Below the pieces are notes generated by a model that saw only the letters and a program-made list of their open reading frames with translations, was not told where the DNA came from and did no database searches. A stretch of DNA of 47,437 nt from Bacteroidales bacterium. GTDB lineage: Bacteria > Bacteroidota > Bacteroidia > Bacteroidales > UBA10428. The position numbers and the translations under genes were made by a program. This document shows positions 35,033 to 42,901 of the stretch, piece by piece. How positions within the stretch are numbered: position 1 is the first letter of the stretch; every line of letters begins with the position of its first letter. The stretch spans positions 1-47,437 of the forward strand of contig JAFGOZ010000005.1 in the NCBI GenBank assembly GCA_016926235.1. The letters are read 5' to 3'.

Positions 35033-36364
35033 CTACAAAAGTTGACTTGCTAATTCAGCAAGATAGCTACGTTCACCTTTCACGAGATTGACATGCGCAA
35101 AAATATCCTGTCCTTTCATTTTATCAGACAGATAAGACAGACCATTTGATTTGCTATCCAGATATGGTGAATCGATTTGTTCTATGTCGCCCGTAAATAC
35201 CATCTTGGTCCCCTCTCCTGCACGGGTTATAATTGTTTTAATCTCATGAGGTGTAAGGTTCTGAGCTTCATCTACTATAAAAAACACCTTTGATAGGCTC
35301 CGCCCCCTTATATATGCAAGTGGAGTAATAACCAGCTTCTCATTCTTTACCATTTCCTCTATCTTGCTGTATTCCTTACTTTGCGGACTAAATTTGTTTT
35401 TTATAACCGACAAGTTATCAAATAAAGGTTGCATATACGGGCCAATCTTTTCTTTCACGTCCCCGGGCAAAAAGCCAATATCCTTATTAGCCAAAGGCAC
35501 AATGGGCCTGGCCAGTAAAATTTGGGTGAACATACTCCGCTGATGCAATGCTGCCGCCAAGGCTAGTAATGTTTTACCTGTACCAGCCTTACCCGTGAGT
35601 GCAACCAGAGGTATCTCAGGTCTTAATAATGCATCCAACGAGAAAGTTTGTTCTGCATTACGAGGTTCAATACCATAGGTCTTATGTTTTTCAACCCTGT
35701 CAATCATTTTATTAAAAGGATCATAATGGGCAAGGCCACTGCTATTTTTACTTTTTAAGATAAAATATTGATGGGGCATAACGGTTCCCTTAAACTTAAA
35801 TTCTTCAACTGGAATACCCTCAAAATTTTCATACAATTTACCGACAAGTTTGCTATCCACATCCTCTTGAATCCTTATGGTGTTGTAAAGTTCATCAATA
35901 TTCCTGATTTTGTCGCTTTCATAATCCTGGGCCGGAATGCCAATAGATTTGGCCTTCATGCGCAGGTTTATATCTTTTGTAATCAGGACTACATTCTGCT
36001 TATTGTTCTTTAAAAATACAAACTCGGCAATAGCCAATATCCGATGGTCAGGAGTATTCTCAGGAAAAGATTCTGCAATTTCTTTTGAAAAAGGCTTTCC
36101 GGTTTCTATAGATAGTTTACCCAAACCCTTACCAAGTACAACACCTTCACCAAATAATGTATCTCCTGATAACCGATCCAGCTCACGGGTAAATTCACGG
36201 GCATTAAAATTTATCTGGTCATTACCTTTTTTAAATTTGTCCAATTCCTCTAAAGTAACAATGGGAATTACAATATCATTTTCCTGAAAATTATAAATAC
36301 ATTTGTAATCGTGTAGCAACACATTTGTATCAAGCACAAAAGTCTTTTTCGATTTTTTTGCCAT
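35033..36364 (-). CDS. PIN domain-PhoH ATPase fusion protein (YlaK/PhoH2-like)
   Basis: This 443-residue cytosolic protein combines an N-terminal PIN nuclease domain (acidic residues Asp12 in LDTNVLLHD, Glu39-40, Asp106, Asp131) with a C-terminal PhoH ATPase (Walker A GKAGTGKT at 258-265, Walker B FFIVDEAQ at 361-368). PhoH2 enzymes are described as RNA helicase/ribonucleases, so RNA processing or stress response is likely. A promoter was not recognised. It is divergent from the nitroreductase gene. Confidence 0.92.
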   Translation of the reverse strand: MAKKSKKTFVLDTNVLLHDYKCIYNFQENDIVIPIVTLEELDKFKKGNDQINFNAREFTRELDRLSGDTLFGEGVVLGKGLGKLSIETGKPFSKEIAESFPENTPDHRILAIAEFVFLKNNKQNVVLITKDINLRMKAKSIGIPAQDYESDKIRNIDELYNTIRIQEDVDSKLVGKLYENFEGIPVEEFKFKGTVMPHQYFILKSKNSSGLAHYDPFNKMIDRVEKHKTYGIEPRNAEQTFSLDALLRPEIPLVALTGKAGTGKTLLALAAALHQRSMFTQILLARPIVPLANKDIGFLPGDVKEKIGPYMQPLFDNLSVIKNKFSPQSKEYSKIEEMVKNEKLVITPLAYIRGRSLSKVFFIVDEAQNLTPHEIKTIITRAGEGTKMVFTGDIEQIDSPYLDSKSNGLSYLSDKMKGQDIFAHVNLVKGERSYLAELASQLL

Positions 36365-36476
36365 ACTCTTTCTTTTTAGTAAATAAATTGTAGCATACAG
36401 ACTCTATTTAGCTAAAATTACGAAAATTCTGATATTAAGGTACAATTTAAAAATATAATTATTAACTGTTTGAACT

Positions 36477-36989
36477 ATGGATGCATTTGAAACCATAATA
36501 ACCCGCAGAAGCATAAGAAAATACACACATGATGAAATATCAAAAGAAACCATTGACAAACTTTTGAAAGCAGCCATGTATGCCCCTTCGGCAGTAAATA
36601 AACAACCCTGGCACTTCATAATTATTGATAACAAATCTATATTTGAAAAGATTATGGAAGTGCACCCGCATGCAAAAATGCTAAATGAAGCTGCATTGGC
36701 CATCATAATTTGCGGAGATACAAAATTAGCGCACGGAGACGGAATTTACTGGCCAGTAGATTGTGCCGCTGCCACAGAAAACATGCTTCTGGCAGCTCAC
36801 GGTCTTGGTTTAGGAGCTGTGTGGCTTGGAGTATATCCCCGCGAAGAACGAATTTCTGGTATTGAAAAATTATTTAAACTACCTGCAAACATAAAACCCT
36901 TTTCCATTATTTCTTTGGGTTATCCTGCAGAAACTAAAGAACAACCCGATCGGTTTATCAAAGAACGCATACATTATAATAAATGGTAA
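36477..36989 (+). CDS. Nitroreductase family protein
   Basis: This 170-residue flavoprotein has the family core: FETIITRRSIRKYTHDEI, APSAVNKQPWHFIIID, and DCAAATENMLLAAHGLGLGAVWLG. It probably binds FMN and reduces nitro, quinone or flavin-type compounds with NAD(P)H; the substrate is not predictable. The stop codon overlaps a possible ATG of the folC frame (ATGGTAA), so coupling is likely. Confidence 0.93.
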   Translation: MDAFETIITRRSIRKYTHDEISKETIDKLLKAAMYAPSAVNKQPWHFIIIDNKSIFEKIMEVHPHAKMLNEAALAIIICGDTKLAHGDGIYWPVDCAAATENMLLAAHGLGLGAVWLGVYPREERISGIEKLFKLPANIKPFSIISLGYPAETKEQPDRFIKERIHYNKW

Positions 36990-37003
36990 TCGCCGTCACA
37001 AAA

Positions 37004-38284
37004 ATGAACTACCAGGAAACCCTTCATTATCTGTTCAACCAGCTTCCTATGTATCAGCGAATAGGAAAATCTGCTTATAAAGCTGACCTTTCAACATCCC
37101 TGGCACTGGACAAGTACTTTAAACATCCTCATAAGTCATATTATTGTATCCACATTGCCGGCACAAACGGTAAAGGTTCAGTATCTCATATGCTCGCATC
37201 AATATTACAGGAAGCCGGTTACAGATGCGGGTTATACACCTCTCCCCATTTGAAGGATTTTAGGGAAAGAATTAAAATAAATGGAGATATGATCCCAGAA
37301 GAAGATGTCGTTCAGTTTATTGAAGAAAATAAATCCCTCCTGGAAACTCACAGTACATCTTTCTTTGAAATGACAGTAGCTATGGCATTTCAATATTTTA
37401 AACAGGAAAACATAGATATTGCAGTTCTTGAAACCGGTCTGGGAGGCAGGCTCGATTCTACAAATATCGTTACCCCCTTCCTTTCTATTATTACCAACAT
37501 AGGACGGGATCATGCAGACATTTTAGGCAACACCCTTGAAAGAATTGCTATTGAAAAAGCCGGGATCATCAAACAAAATGTACCTGTTATTATTGGTGAA
37601 GCAAACAATACATTACGTACAGTTTTTGAACGGATAGCCAAATCCAGGGAAGCCCCCATATTCTTTGCTCAGGATCAGATAAAAATAAATCGGGAAAGTA
37701 CCTTCTCAGGTAATTACCAATTATTTACAACTGATATGCCTGGTTTAATGCAAATAGAATGTGATCTTCAGGGACATTACCAAGAAAAAAATGTTTGCAC
37801 TGTATTAAAATCAACAGAATTATTAAACCAGCAAGGTTTATTGATATCTAAAGAATGTATAAAGGAAGGATTTAAAAAAACTGTTCAAAATACCGGATTA
37901 ATGGGTCGCTGGCAAATAATCAATAAAAAGCCTCTTATAATTTGCGACATTGCACATAATGAACCCGGAATACATCAAATAGTAAAACAACTATCCGAAT
38001 TAAAGGCAAAGCAATTACACATGGTTATAGGCTTTGTTAACGATAAAGAAATTGACAAAATGCTTTCATTCATGCCAAAGGATGCTAAATACTATTTCTG
38101 CAAAGCCGATATCCCGAGGGGGCTTGATGCAGAAAAGCTCATGCAACAAGGATTAAAAGCCGGGTTATACGGCAACTATTATCCCTGTGTGAAAGGTGCC
38201 CTCGAAGCTGCAAAGAAAAATACTACCGAAGATGACGTGATTATTGTGGGAGGAAGTGCGTTTGTGGTAGCGGAAGTGATTTGA
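37004..38284 (+). CDS. folC: Bifunctional folylpolyglutamate synthase / dihydrofolate synthase
   Basis: This enzyme adds L-glutamate to dihydropteroate or tetrahydrofolate in the cytosol. It has 426 residues with the Mur-ligase-like fold: GTNGKGSVSHMLASILQEAG as P-loop, SPHLKDFRERIKING, ETGLGGRLDSTN, TNIGRDHADILG and a C-terminal DIAHNEPG. The ATG at 37004 gives the family start MNYQETLHYLFNQLPMYQRIG; an upstream ATG at 36983 overlaps the nitroreductase stop codon and would add seven residues. A terminator and tRNA-Val follow. Confidence 0.94.
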   Translation: MNYQETLHYLFNQLPMYQRIGKSAYKADLSTSLALDKYFKHPHKSYYCIHIAGTNGKGSVSHMLASILQEAGYRCGLYTSPHLKDFRERIKINGDMIPEEDVVQFIEENKSLLETHSTSFFEMTVAMAFQYFKQENIDIAVLETGLGGRLDSTNIVTPFLSIITNIGRDHADILGNTLERIAIEKAGIIKQNVPVIIGEANNTLRTVFERIAKSREAPIFFAQDQIKINRESTFSGNYQLFTTDMPGLMQIECDLQGHYQEKNVCTVLKSTELLNQQGLLISKECIKEGFKKTVQNTGLMGRWQIINKKPLIICDIAHNEPGIHQIVKQLSELKAKQLHMVIGFVNDKEIDKMLSFMPKDAKYYFCKADIPRGLDAEKLMQQGLKAGLYGNYYPCVKGALEAAKKNTTEDDVIIVGGSAFVVAEVI

Positions 38285-38302
38285 AATTATTAAATGATAA
38301 AA

Positions 38303-38333
38303 GCCATTCACTTTGCAGTGAATGGCCTTTGTT
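38303..38333. terminator. Bidirectional terminator between folC and tRNA-Val
   Basis: The stem GCCATTCAC/GTGAATGGC (9 bp, loop TTTGCA) is followed by a T-rich CTTTGTTTTG tract on the plus strand and by CTTTTAT on the minus strand. It serves folC and the opposing tRNA gene. Confidence 0.75.
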
Positions 38334-38340
38334 TTGTTTG

Positions 38341-38415
38341 TGGGAACTGCTGGATTCGAACCAGCGACCCCCTGCTTGTAAGGCAGGTGCTCTGAACCAG
38401 CTGAGCTAAGCTCCC
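38341..38415 (-). tRNA. tRNA-Val (anticodon TAC)
   Basis: The minus strand folds as a complete 75-nt cloverleaf: acceptor GGGAGCT/AGTTCCC, D-arm TAGCTCAG...GAGC, anticodon stem CCTGC/GCAGG around CTTACAA, and T-arm GGTTCGAATCC. The anticodon TAC reads GTA/GTG valine codons. The 3' CCA is not encoded. It is transcribed from its own promoter at 38430-38460. Confidence 0.95.
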
Positions 38416-38429
38416 TGAAAAAAGTGACG

Positions 38430-38460
38430 CAAATATAAGAGACTTATTTTAGTATTCAAA
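38430..38460 (-). promoter_or_regulatory. Promoter of tRNA-Val (TTTG-N19-TATATTTG)
   Basis: The minus strand shows TTTG (38457-38460), a 19-bp spacer and TATATTTG (38430-38437), a full match to the Bacteroidota sigma consensus. The start of transcription would lie about 8 nt before the tRNA 5' end. Confidence 0.75.
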
Positions 38461-38672
38461 AAAAAAAATAGTATTTCTATATTTTTTTTTATCAGCTCAA
38501 TTATACTGCACTTCAAACAAGCATTGCATTCTTAATTTGTCAATAAATTCATTTTTGCGTAAATCAAGATAATACAAATTGTAGAATTTAAAACTTGCCT
38601 AAACAAAGGATATTTTGCATAAAAAAGAATAAATGAGTAACTTCCTGATATTAATCCATAAAAATAAATAAA

Positions 38673-39701
38673 ATGAGAAATATCTTGATTTGGTTTGCTA
38701 GTGTCAGTATTATTATTAGCATATCTTCATGTGGGAATAAGGGCAAAACCGACAAAGAAAAAGTTGAAGTACCTGATGTAGATACCCCTGAGGTGGTTGA
38801 GGAAGAAATGTCAGAAATGGAACCTGTTGAAAATGAAGTATTGAATTATATTTCTGAGAATTTATGGGTGGAAGTAGATGGTGAAAATTTTGAACCTGTT
38901 AACGGGAAGGAAATACAACTTGTGACAAAAGATAAAAAGGGATTCTATTATTATGATGGGAGTATTATGTGTGATTTTAGTTCTTCCAATAATGCTGAAA
39001 GAGGGGTTTCATTTACCACAGAGTGCGAAGGAAAGGGAGTACCCTTTACTTGTATTGATTTTGCATTTATTGATGAAGATATAATTAAACAATCATATTT
39101 TGAACAATGTGCCAGATTGGATGAGGAAGCAGGAGAATATTACTATATGAAATCAGGGAGTGAACCGGTAAGTTATTCAAAAAAACCAGGAGAATCTGAT
39201 TCGTTATTTCTTTGCAGATATTTTAATAATGAAACCCAGAATGTGAATTTTGTCTATTCTTTAAGAAAAGGTCAGGACATCCTTTTTACACTTGAGGATG
39301 AAATGGCAAGAAAGATGGAATATATTTATAATGCCCGTAAAGTGGGTGATGAATTTGTTATTGAAAAGTTAAAGTTACCTGAGTCATTTAATAAGCTGGC
39401 TTTTAATGAAGCGTATTCATTTAAAACTATTGAAAAAGTAGACGGACCAACATGTGAAGGGAATTCCTGTTACCTTATTATTATTGCTCATTACCATACT
39501 ATGGAAGGAGCTACTGAAGGAGAAGATGGTTTTATGCTTATTGATGACTACTATGGCTTCTCATACAAGGAAGCAGGGCCAGCTCAAAAGAAGGAACTGG
39601 TGGATATGGAAATTGTCAAATCAGCTGATTTTAAGGATGCCTGGAATTCAACTATTTATGAAGTCCGTAGCATTATGAAAAATAGTTTTGCAAATAATTA
39701 A
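38673..39701 (+). CDS. Uncharacterised lipoprotein
   Basis: This 342-residue protein has a short leader and lipobox SISSC (Cys at about 20), so it is probably an envelope lipoprotein. A very acidic linker (Glu/Asp-rich, about 25-60) is followed by a domain with several cysteines (MCDF, TECEGKG, FTCIDF, QCARL, PTCEGNSCYL) that I do not recognise. No catalytic motif is visible. It stands alone between the tRNA-Val region and the blaI pair. It could be a binding protein; nothing in the context says of what. Confidence 0.7.
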   Translation: MRNILIWFASVSIIISISSCGNKGKTDKEKVEVPDVDTPEVVEEEMSEMEPVENEVLNYISENLWVEVDGENFEPVNGKEIQLVTKDKKGFYYYDGSIMCDFSSSNNAERGVSFTTECEGKGVPFTCIDFAFIDEDIIKQSYFEQCARLDEEAGEYYYMKSGSEPVSYSKKPGESDSLFLCRYFNNETQNVNFVYSLRKGQDILFTLEDEMARKMEYIYNARKVGDEFVIEKLKLPESFNKLAFNEAYSFKTIEKVDGPTCEGNSCYLIIIAHYHTMEGATEGEDGFMLIDDYYGFSYKEAGPAQKKELVDMEIVKSADFKDAWNSTIYEVRSIMKNSFANN

Positions 39702-39851
39702 ATCTCTGGATTGAACCAGGAAATTCTTACTTTTAAAAGTAATAAAACAGTTTACAATACCCCGTCCTGCTATTTATACAAATAATTACTATTTTTTTAT
39801 TGTATTAATAATCAATAATTTATAATAATATAACTTCTTTTTACGTTATTT

Positions 39852-39887
39852 AACTGCTTTTTTAGTTGGTAAACTGAATTTATAGTT
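39852..39887. promoter_or_regulatory. Two dyads spaced 20 bp apart in the blaI promoter
   Basis: The sites AACTGCTTTTTTAGTT (39852-39867) and AACTGAATTTATAGTT (39872-39887) share AACTG-N7-AGTT, each with AACT/AGTT arms. They start exactly 20 bp apart, two helical turns, and cover the -33 element. Two same-face sites fit binding by a BlaI dimer pair at its own promoter. Confidence 0.55.
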
Positions 39888-39896
39888 ATATATTTG
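39866..39896 (+). promoter_or_regulatory. blaI promoter (TTG-N20-TATATTTG)
   Basis: The elements are TTG at 39866-39868 and TATATTTG at 39889-39896, with a 20-bp spacer. Transcription would start near 39903, giving a leader of about 25 nt. Confidence 0.55.
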
Positions 39897-39927
39897 TATG
39901 GTCTTTTAATTATTAAACTCATCAATA

Positions 39928-40314
39928 ATGAAAAAACTGACTAATGCTGAAGAAGATGTCATGCAAATCCTGTGGGATATAGGAAAAGGCTTTGTAAAAG
40001 ATGTGATTGACAAAATGCCTGATCCAAAACCACCATATAATACAGTTTCAACGGTGATACGGATCCTGGAAAAAAAGGATTTTATATCTCATACTCAATA
40101 TGGGAATACATATGAATACTATCCGGTGGTTTCACGAGAGGATTATGCAAAAGTTCATTTCAATGGTTTTTTATCCAATTATTTTAATAACTCATTTCCT
40201 AAAATGGCAGCATTTTTTGCCCGGGAAAATAATCTGAGCATGAAAGAACTGGAGGAAATTATCCGGTTAACAGAAGAAGAATTGAAAAAATCAAACAATA
40301 CCGATTATGAATAA
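39928..40314 (+). CDS. BlaI/MecI/CopY-family transcriptional repressor
   Basis: This 128-residue winged-helix DNA-binding protein has the family start KLTNAEEDVMQILWDIGKGFVKDVIDKMPDPKPPYNTVSTVIRILEKKDFI (recognition helix YNTVSTVIRIL) and a C-terminal dimerisation segment. Family repressors are cleaved or released when a partner membrane protease senses a signal, classically a beta-lactam. It overlaps the M56 protease gene by 8 nt. Two similar dyads in its promoter suggest autoregulation. There is no beta-lactamase here, so the controlled genes and inducer are unknown. Confidence 0.93.
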   Translation: MKKLTNAEEDVMQILWDIGKGFVKDVIDKMPDPKPPYNTVSTVIRILEKKDFISHTQYGNTYEYYPVVSREDYAKVHFNGFLSNYFNNSFPKMAAFFARENNLSMKELEEIIRLTEEELKKSNNTDYE

Positions 40315-41896
40315 CATTATTGATTACATAATGAAATCAGGTATTTCACTTACTGTGCTGTACCTATTCTATTGGTCTATTCTTCGAAAAGCCACACACC
40401 ATAGATTAAACAGGATTATATTAATAATATCTATATGTGTTTCAATGATCATTCCCTTTGTAGCACCCAGGATCATTAAAGCCCCGATTGTTTCAATAAC
40501 GATACCATCAATTATACCAGATGCTGGCATTATCGGCACTACCAATTTACATGAAAATAATGAAAATTTCGTTTCTGATGGTTCCCCGATAATTGAATCC
40601 TCGTCCTCATCTGTCTTTCATGATGTGAGTTTCCTGAAAATTCTGGTTATTGTATATATTATTGGTGCCCTGATTATATTTGTACGCCTTATATATCAGG
40701 GAATATACCTGCATGCGGTGGCAAATTTATCCAAAAAGAAAAGCTATAACGGGTATGTCATAGTATCTATGACTGCGGAAACGGTCCCGTTTTCATATTT
40801 CAGAAAAATTTTCATACCTGCTAATAAATATGATGAGGTTGCCCTTGATGGCATTATTGAACACGAAAAAACCCATCTTCAGCAATACCATTTTATAGAC
40901 TTGTTTCTAATAGAAATAATATGCATTGCTCAATGGTTTAATCCAATTATCTGGTTATTTGAAAGAGCCATTAAAGAGGTTCATGAATATTTGGCTGATG
41001 AGGCTATTCTGAACTCTGGTAGAAATCCCGGGAAATACCAGGCTCTTTTAGTGAATCAGGCGTTGGGCGGACCTGTGTTTATATTGAGCAATCAATTTAA
41101 TCAATCACTAATTAAAAAAAGAATCATAATGATGAAAAACAAAAAAACATCGCAAATGGCAAAAATGAAGGCACTAATTATAGTTCCTTTAATCGCCGGG
41201 CTGTTGTTGACATTTGCCAACCAGCCCTTAAAGAGTCAATCCAATAAGAATTCCGATGGAAAGAAAATCTCTGTATCCGGAATTGTATTGGACCGGTCTA
41301 CTAGCAAACCGATACCTGGAAGTGCTATTGTAATTAAAGGAACAAATACCGGAACCATAGCCGATGCCGATGGCAACTACGTAATTGAGGTTAACAGCTC
41401 TCTGGACAAACTGGTAATTTCACAAGTAGGTTACCGTACACAAGTAGTTGAAGTAGGTGACAATACAAAAATAAATGTATTGCTTGAGCAGGATATTCTT
41501 GTAATCGATTTTAAGGGTGGGAATAAGCTGGTTTTAAAAGACAAGCCTGTAGACACTCAAGAAAAAAAGAAAATTGCAGAAGATCCGTATATTATTGTTG
41601 AAGACCTGCCCGCTTACCCTGGAGGAACTGATGCTCTTCAAAAGTATCTGCAATCAAATCTTCGCTATCCAGAAAGGGAGAAAAAAGAGGGTATTCATGG
41701 AATTGTAATGATAACTTTTGTAATTGATGCCAAAGGTGAAGTGACCGGAGCTAAAGTATTACGGGGCCTCACTCCTGATATTGATAATGAAGCTTTGAGG
41801 CTGACTAATACAATACAAGGATGGCAGCCGGCCTCACAGAATGGCAAGCCAATCGCAATGCTTGTTCAAATGCCCATACAATTTGCAAATGACTAA
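40307..41896 (+). CDS. M56-family membrane metallopeptidase with carboxypeptidase-regulatory and TonB C-terminal domains
   Basis: This 529-residue BlaR1-like membrane protease has TM helices at about 12-27, 36-55, 110-128 and 286-304, the zinc motif HEKTH at 186-190, and a possible third ligand in EVHEYLADE (224-232). After the fourth helix it does not carry a penicillin-binding sensor. It has a carboxypeptidase-regulatory-like beta domain (322-393; ISVSGIVLDRSTSKPIPGSAI) and a TonB C-terminal domain (about 434-527). It likely inactivates the adjacent BlaI-like repressor in response to an envelope signal. The extracellular part suggests contact with TonB-related or outer-membrane partners, which is inference. 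Confidence 0.9.
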   Translation: MNNIIDYIMKSGISLTVLYLFYWSILRKATHHRLNRIILIISICVSMIIPFVAPRIIKAPIVSITIPSIIPDAGIIGTTNLHENNENFVSDGSPIIESSSSSVFHDVSFLKILVIVYIIGALIIFVRLIYQGIYLHAVANLSKKKSYNGYVIVSMTAETVPFSYFRKIFIPANKYDEVALDGIIEHEKTHLQQYHFIDLFLIEIICIAQWFNPIIWLFERAIKEVHEYLADEAILNSGRNPGKYQALLVNQALGGPVFILSNQFNQSLIKKRIIMMKNKKTSQMAKMKALIIVPLIAGLLLTFANQPLKSQSNKNSDGKKISVSGIVLDRSTSKPIPGSAIVIKGTNTGTIADADGNYVIEVNSSLDKLVISQVGYRTQVVEVGDNTKINVLLEQDILVIDFKGGNKLVLKDKPVDTQEKKKIAEDPYIIVEDLPAYPGGTDALQKYLQSNLRYPEREKKEGIHGIVMITFVIDAKGEVTGAKVLRGLTPDIDNEALRLTNTIQGWQPASQNGKPIAMLVQMPIQFAND

Positions 41897-41913
41897 ATTG
41901 TTGATGAATATAT

Positions 41914-41944
41914 GGCAACGGAATTTGATATCCGTTGCCTTTTT
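41914..41944 (+). terminator. Intrinsic terminator after the M56 gene
   Basis: The 9-bp stem GGCAACGGA/TCCGTTGCC with an 8-nt loop is followed by TTTTT, 18 bp after the M56 stop codon. Confidence 0.8.
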
Positions 41945-42030
41945 ACTAAACCTGCTCTATCATTACTAACCTTAAGAAGACTGAACAAAAAGCCCGTTTT
42001 TGGGTTATTTTTAAAGAAAATTACACAAAA

Positions 42031-42708
42031 ATGGCACAGTTAATTTTACTCCGACATGGAGAATCGGTTTGGAACAAAAAGAATGTATTCACCGGATGGG
42101 TTGATGTTCCTCTTTCATCTAATGGCATCAATGAAGCTATTAAAGCAGGTGAACAAATATCGGATATTGAGTTCGACATTGTATATACTTCAGTTCAGGT
42201 GCGGGCTATTGAAACAGCTATGATCGCTTTGGCACAGAATAAAAGTTCGAAAACTCCGGTTGTTTTGCACGAAGAGGGAAAAATGAAAAGCTGGACGCAC
42301 ATATATAGCCAGGAAATGAGCAAAAGCGTTATCCCAGTATACCGTGACTGGCATCTAAATGAGCGTTATTATGGTGAATTGCAGGGAAAAAATAAAGCTG
42401 AAACTGCCAAACAATACGGTAACGAACAAGTTCACCAGTGGCGAAGAAGTTACGATATTCCGCCCCCAAATGGCGAATGTTTAAAAGATACTGCTGAACG
42501 TACCATCCCATTTTATAAAGAACAAATACTTCCCCAACTGGAAAACGGCAAAAATGTTTTGGTTTCTGCCCACGGAAATAGCTTACGTTCCATCGTTATG
42601 TATATTGAGAATCTTTCAAAAGAACAGGTTCTTGATCTGGAAATCCCTACCGGAAAACCTATTTTGTATGAATTCAAAAATGGGAAGCTTGAGAAAGTGA
42701 ACAACTAA
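42031..42708 (+). CDS. gpmA: 2,3-bisphosphoglycerate-dependent phosphoglycerate mutase
   Basis: This glycolytic enzyme interconverts 3- and 2-phosphoglycerate. It has 225 residues with catalytic His9 (LLRHGESVWNKKNVFTGW), Glu near 111 (DWHLNERYYGELQGKN), and second His181 (SAHGNSLRSI). It is shorter than the 250-residue E. coli GpmA, missing some C-terminal residues. It is transcribed alone after the M56 terminator. Confidence 0.93.
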   Translation: MAQLILLRHGESVWNKKNVFTGWVDVPLSSNGINEAIKAGEQISDIEFDIVYTSVQVRAIETAMIALAQNKSSKTPVVLHEEGKMKSWTHIYSQEMSKSVIPVYRDWHLNERYYGELQGKNKAETAKQYGNEQVHQWRRSYDIPPPNGECLKDTAERTIPFYKEQILPQLENGKNVLVSAHGNSLRSIVMYIENLSKEQVLDLEIPTGKPILYEFKNGKLEKVNN

Positions 42709-42756
42709 CCTTATCAAATTTATCAGAATCCGGTTTGATTTCACGAACCGAAAATT

Positions 42757-42776
42757 TTTCGTTAGCTATAACGAAA
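42757..42776. promoter_or_regulatory. Inverted repeat upstream of the His/Tyr-rich protein gene
   Basis: TTTCGTTAGCTATAACGAAA has 8-bp arms around GCTA. A further ACGAA half-site at 42743-42747 pairs with the TTCGT at 42758-42762. The three half-sites lie 125 bp before the start at 42902 and may form an operator. Confidence 0.35.
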
Positions 42777-42901
42777 TTCACCTGATATATCGGAATTTAT
42801 CAATTTGCCAAACACAAACATCTGATAATCTGCATATTAACAAAATGGCACGCGTTTTGCATTTCATATATTGAATGTATGTTCATATTAAATTTAAAGC
42901 C

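Noticed and set aside
39928..41896. Beta-lactam resistance operon
   Set aside because: The repressor and protease are present, but there is no penicillin-binding sensor domain and no beta-lactamase gene nearby.
41985..42015. Second terminator before gpmA (AGCCC...GGGTT with T run)
   Set aside because: Only about 5 bp of stem including a G-T pair; too weak next to the clear terminator at 41914-41944.
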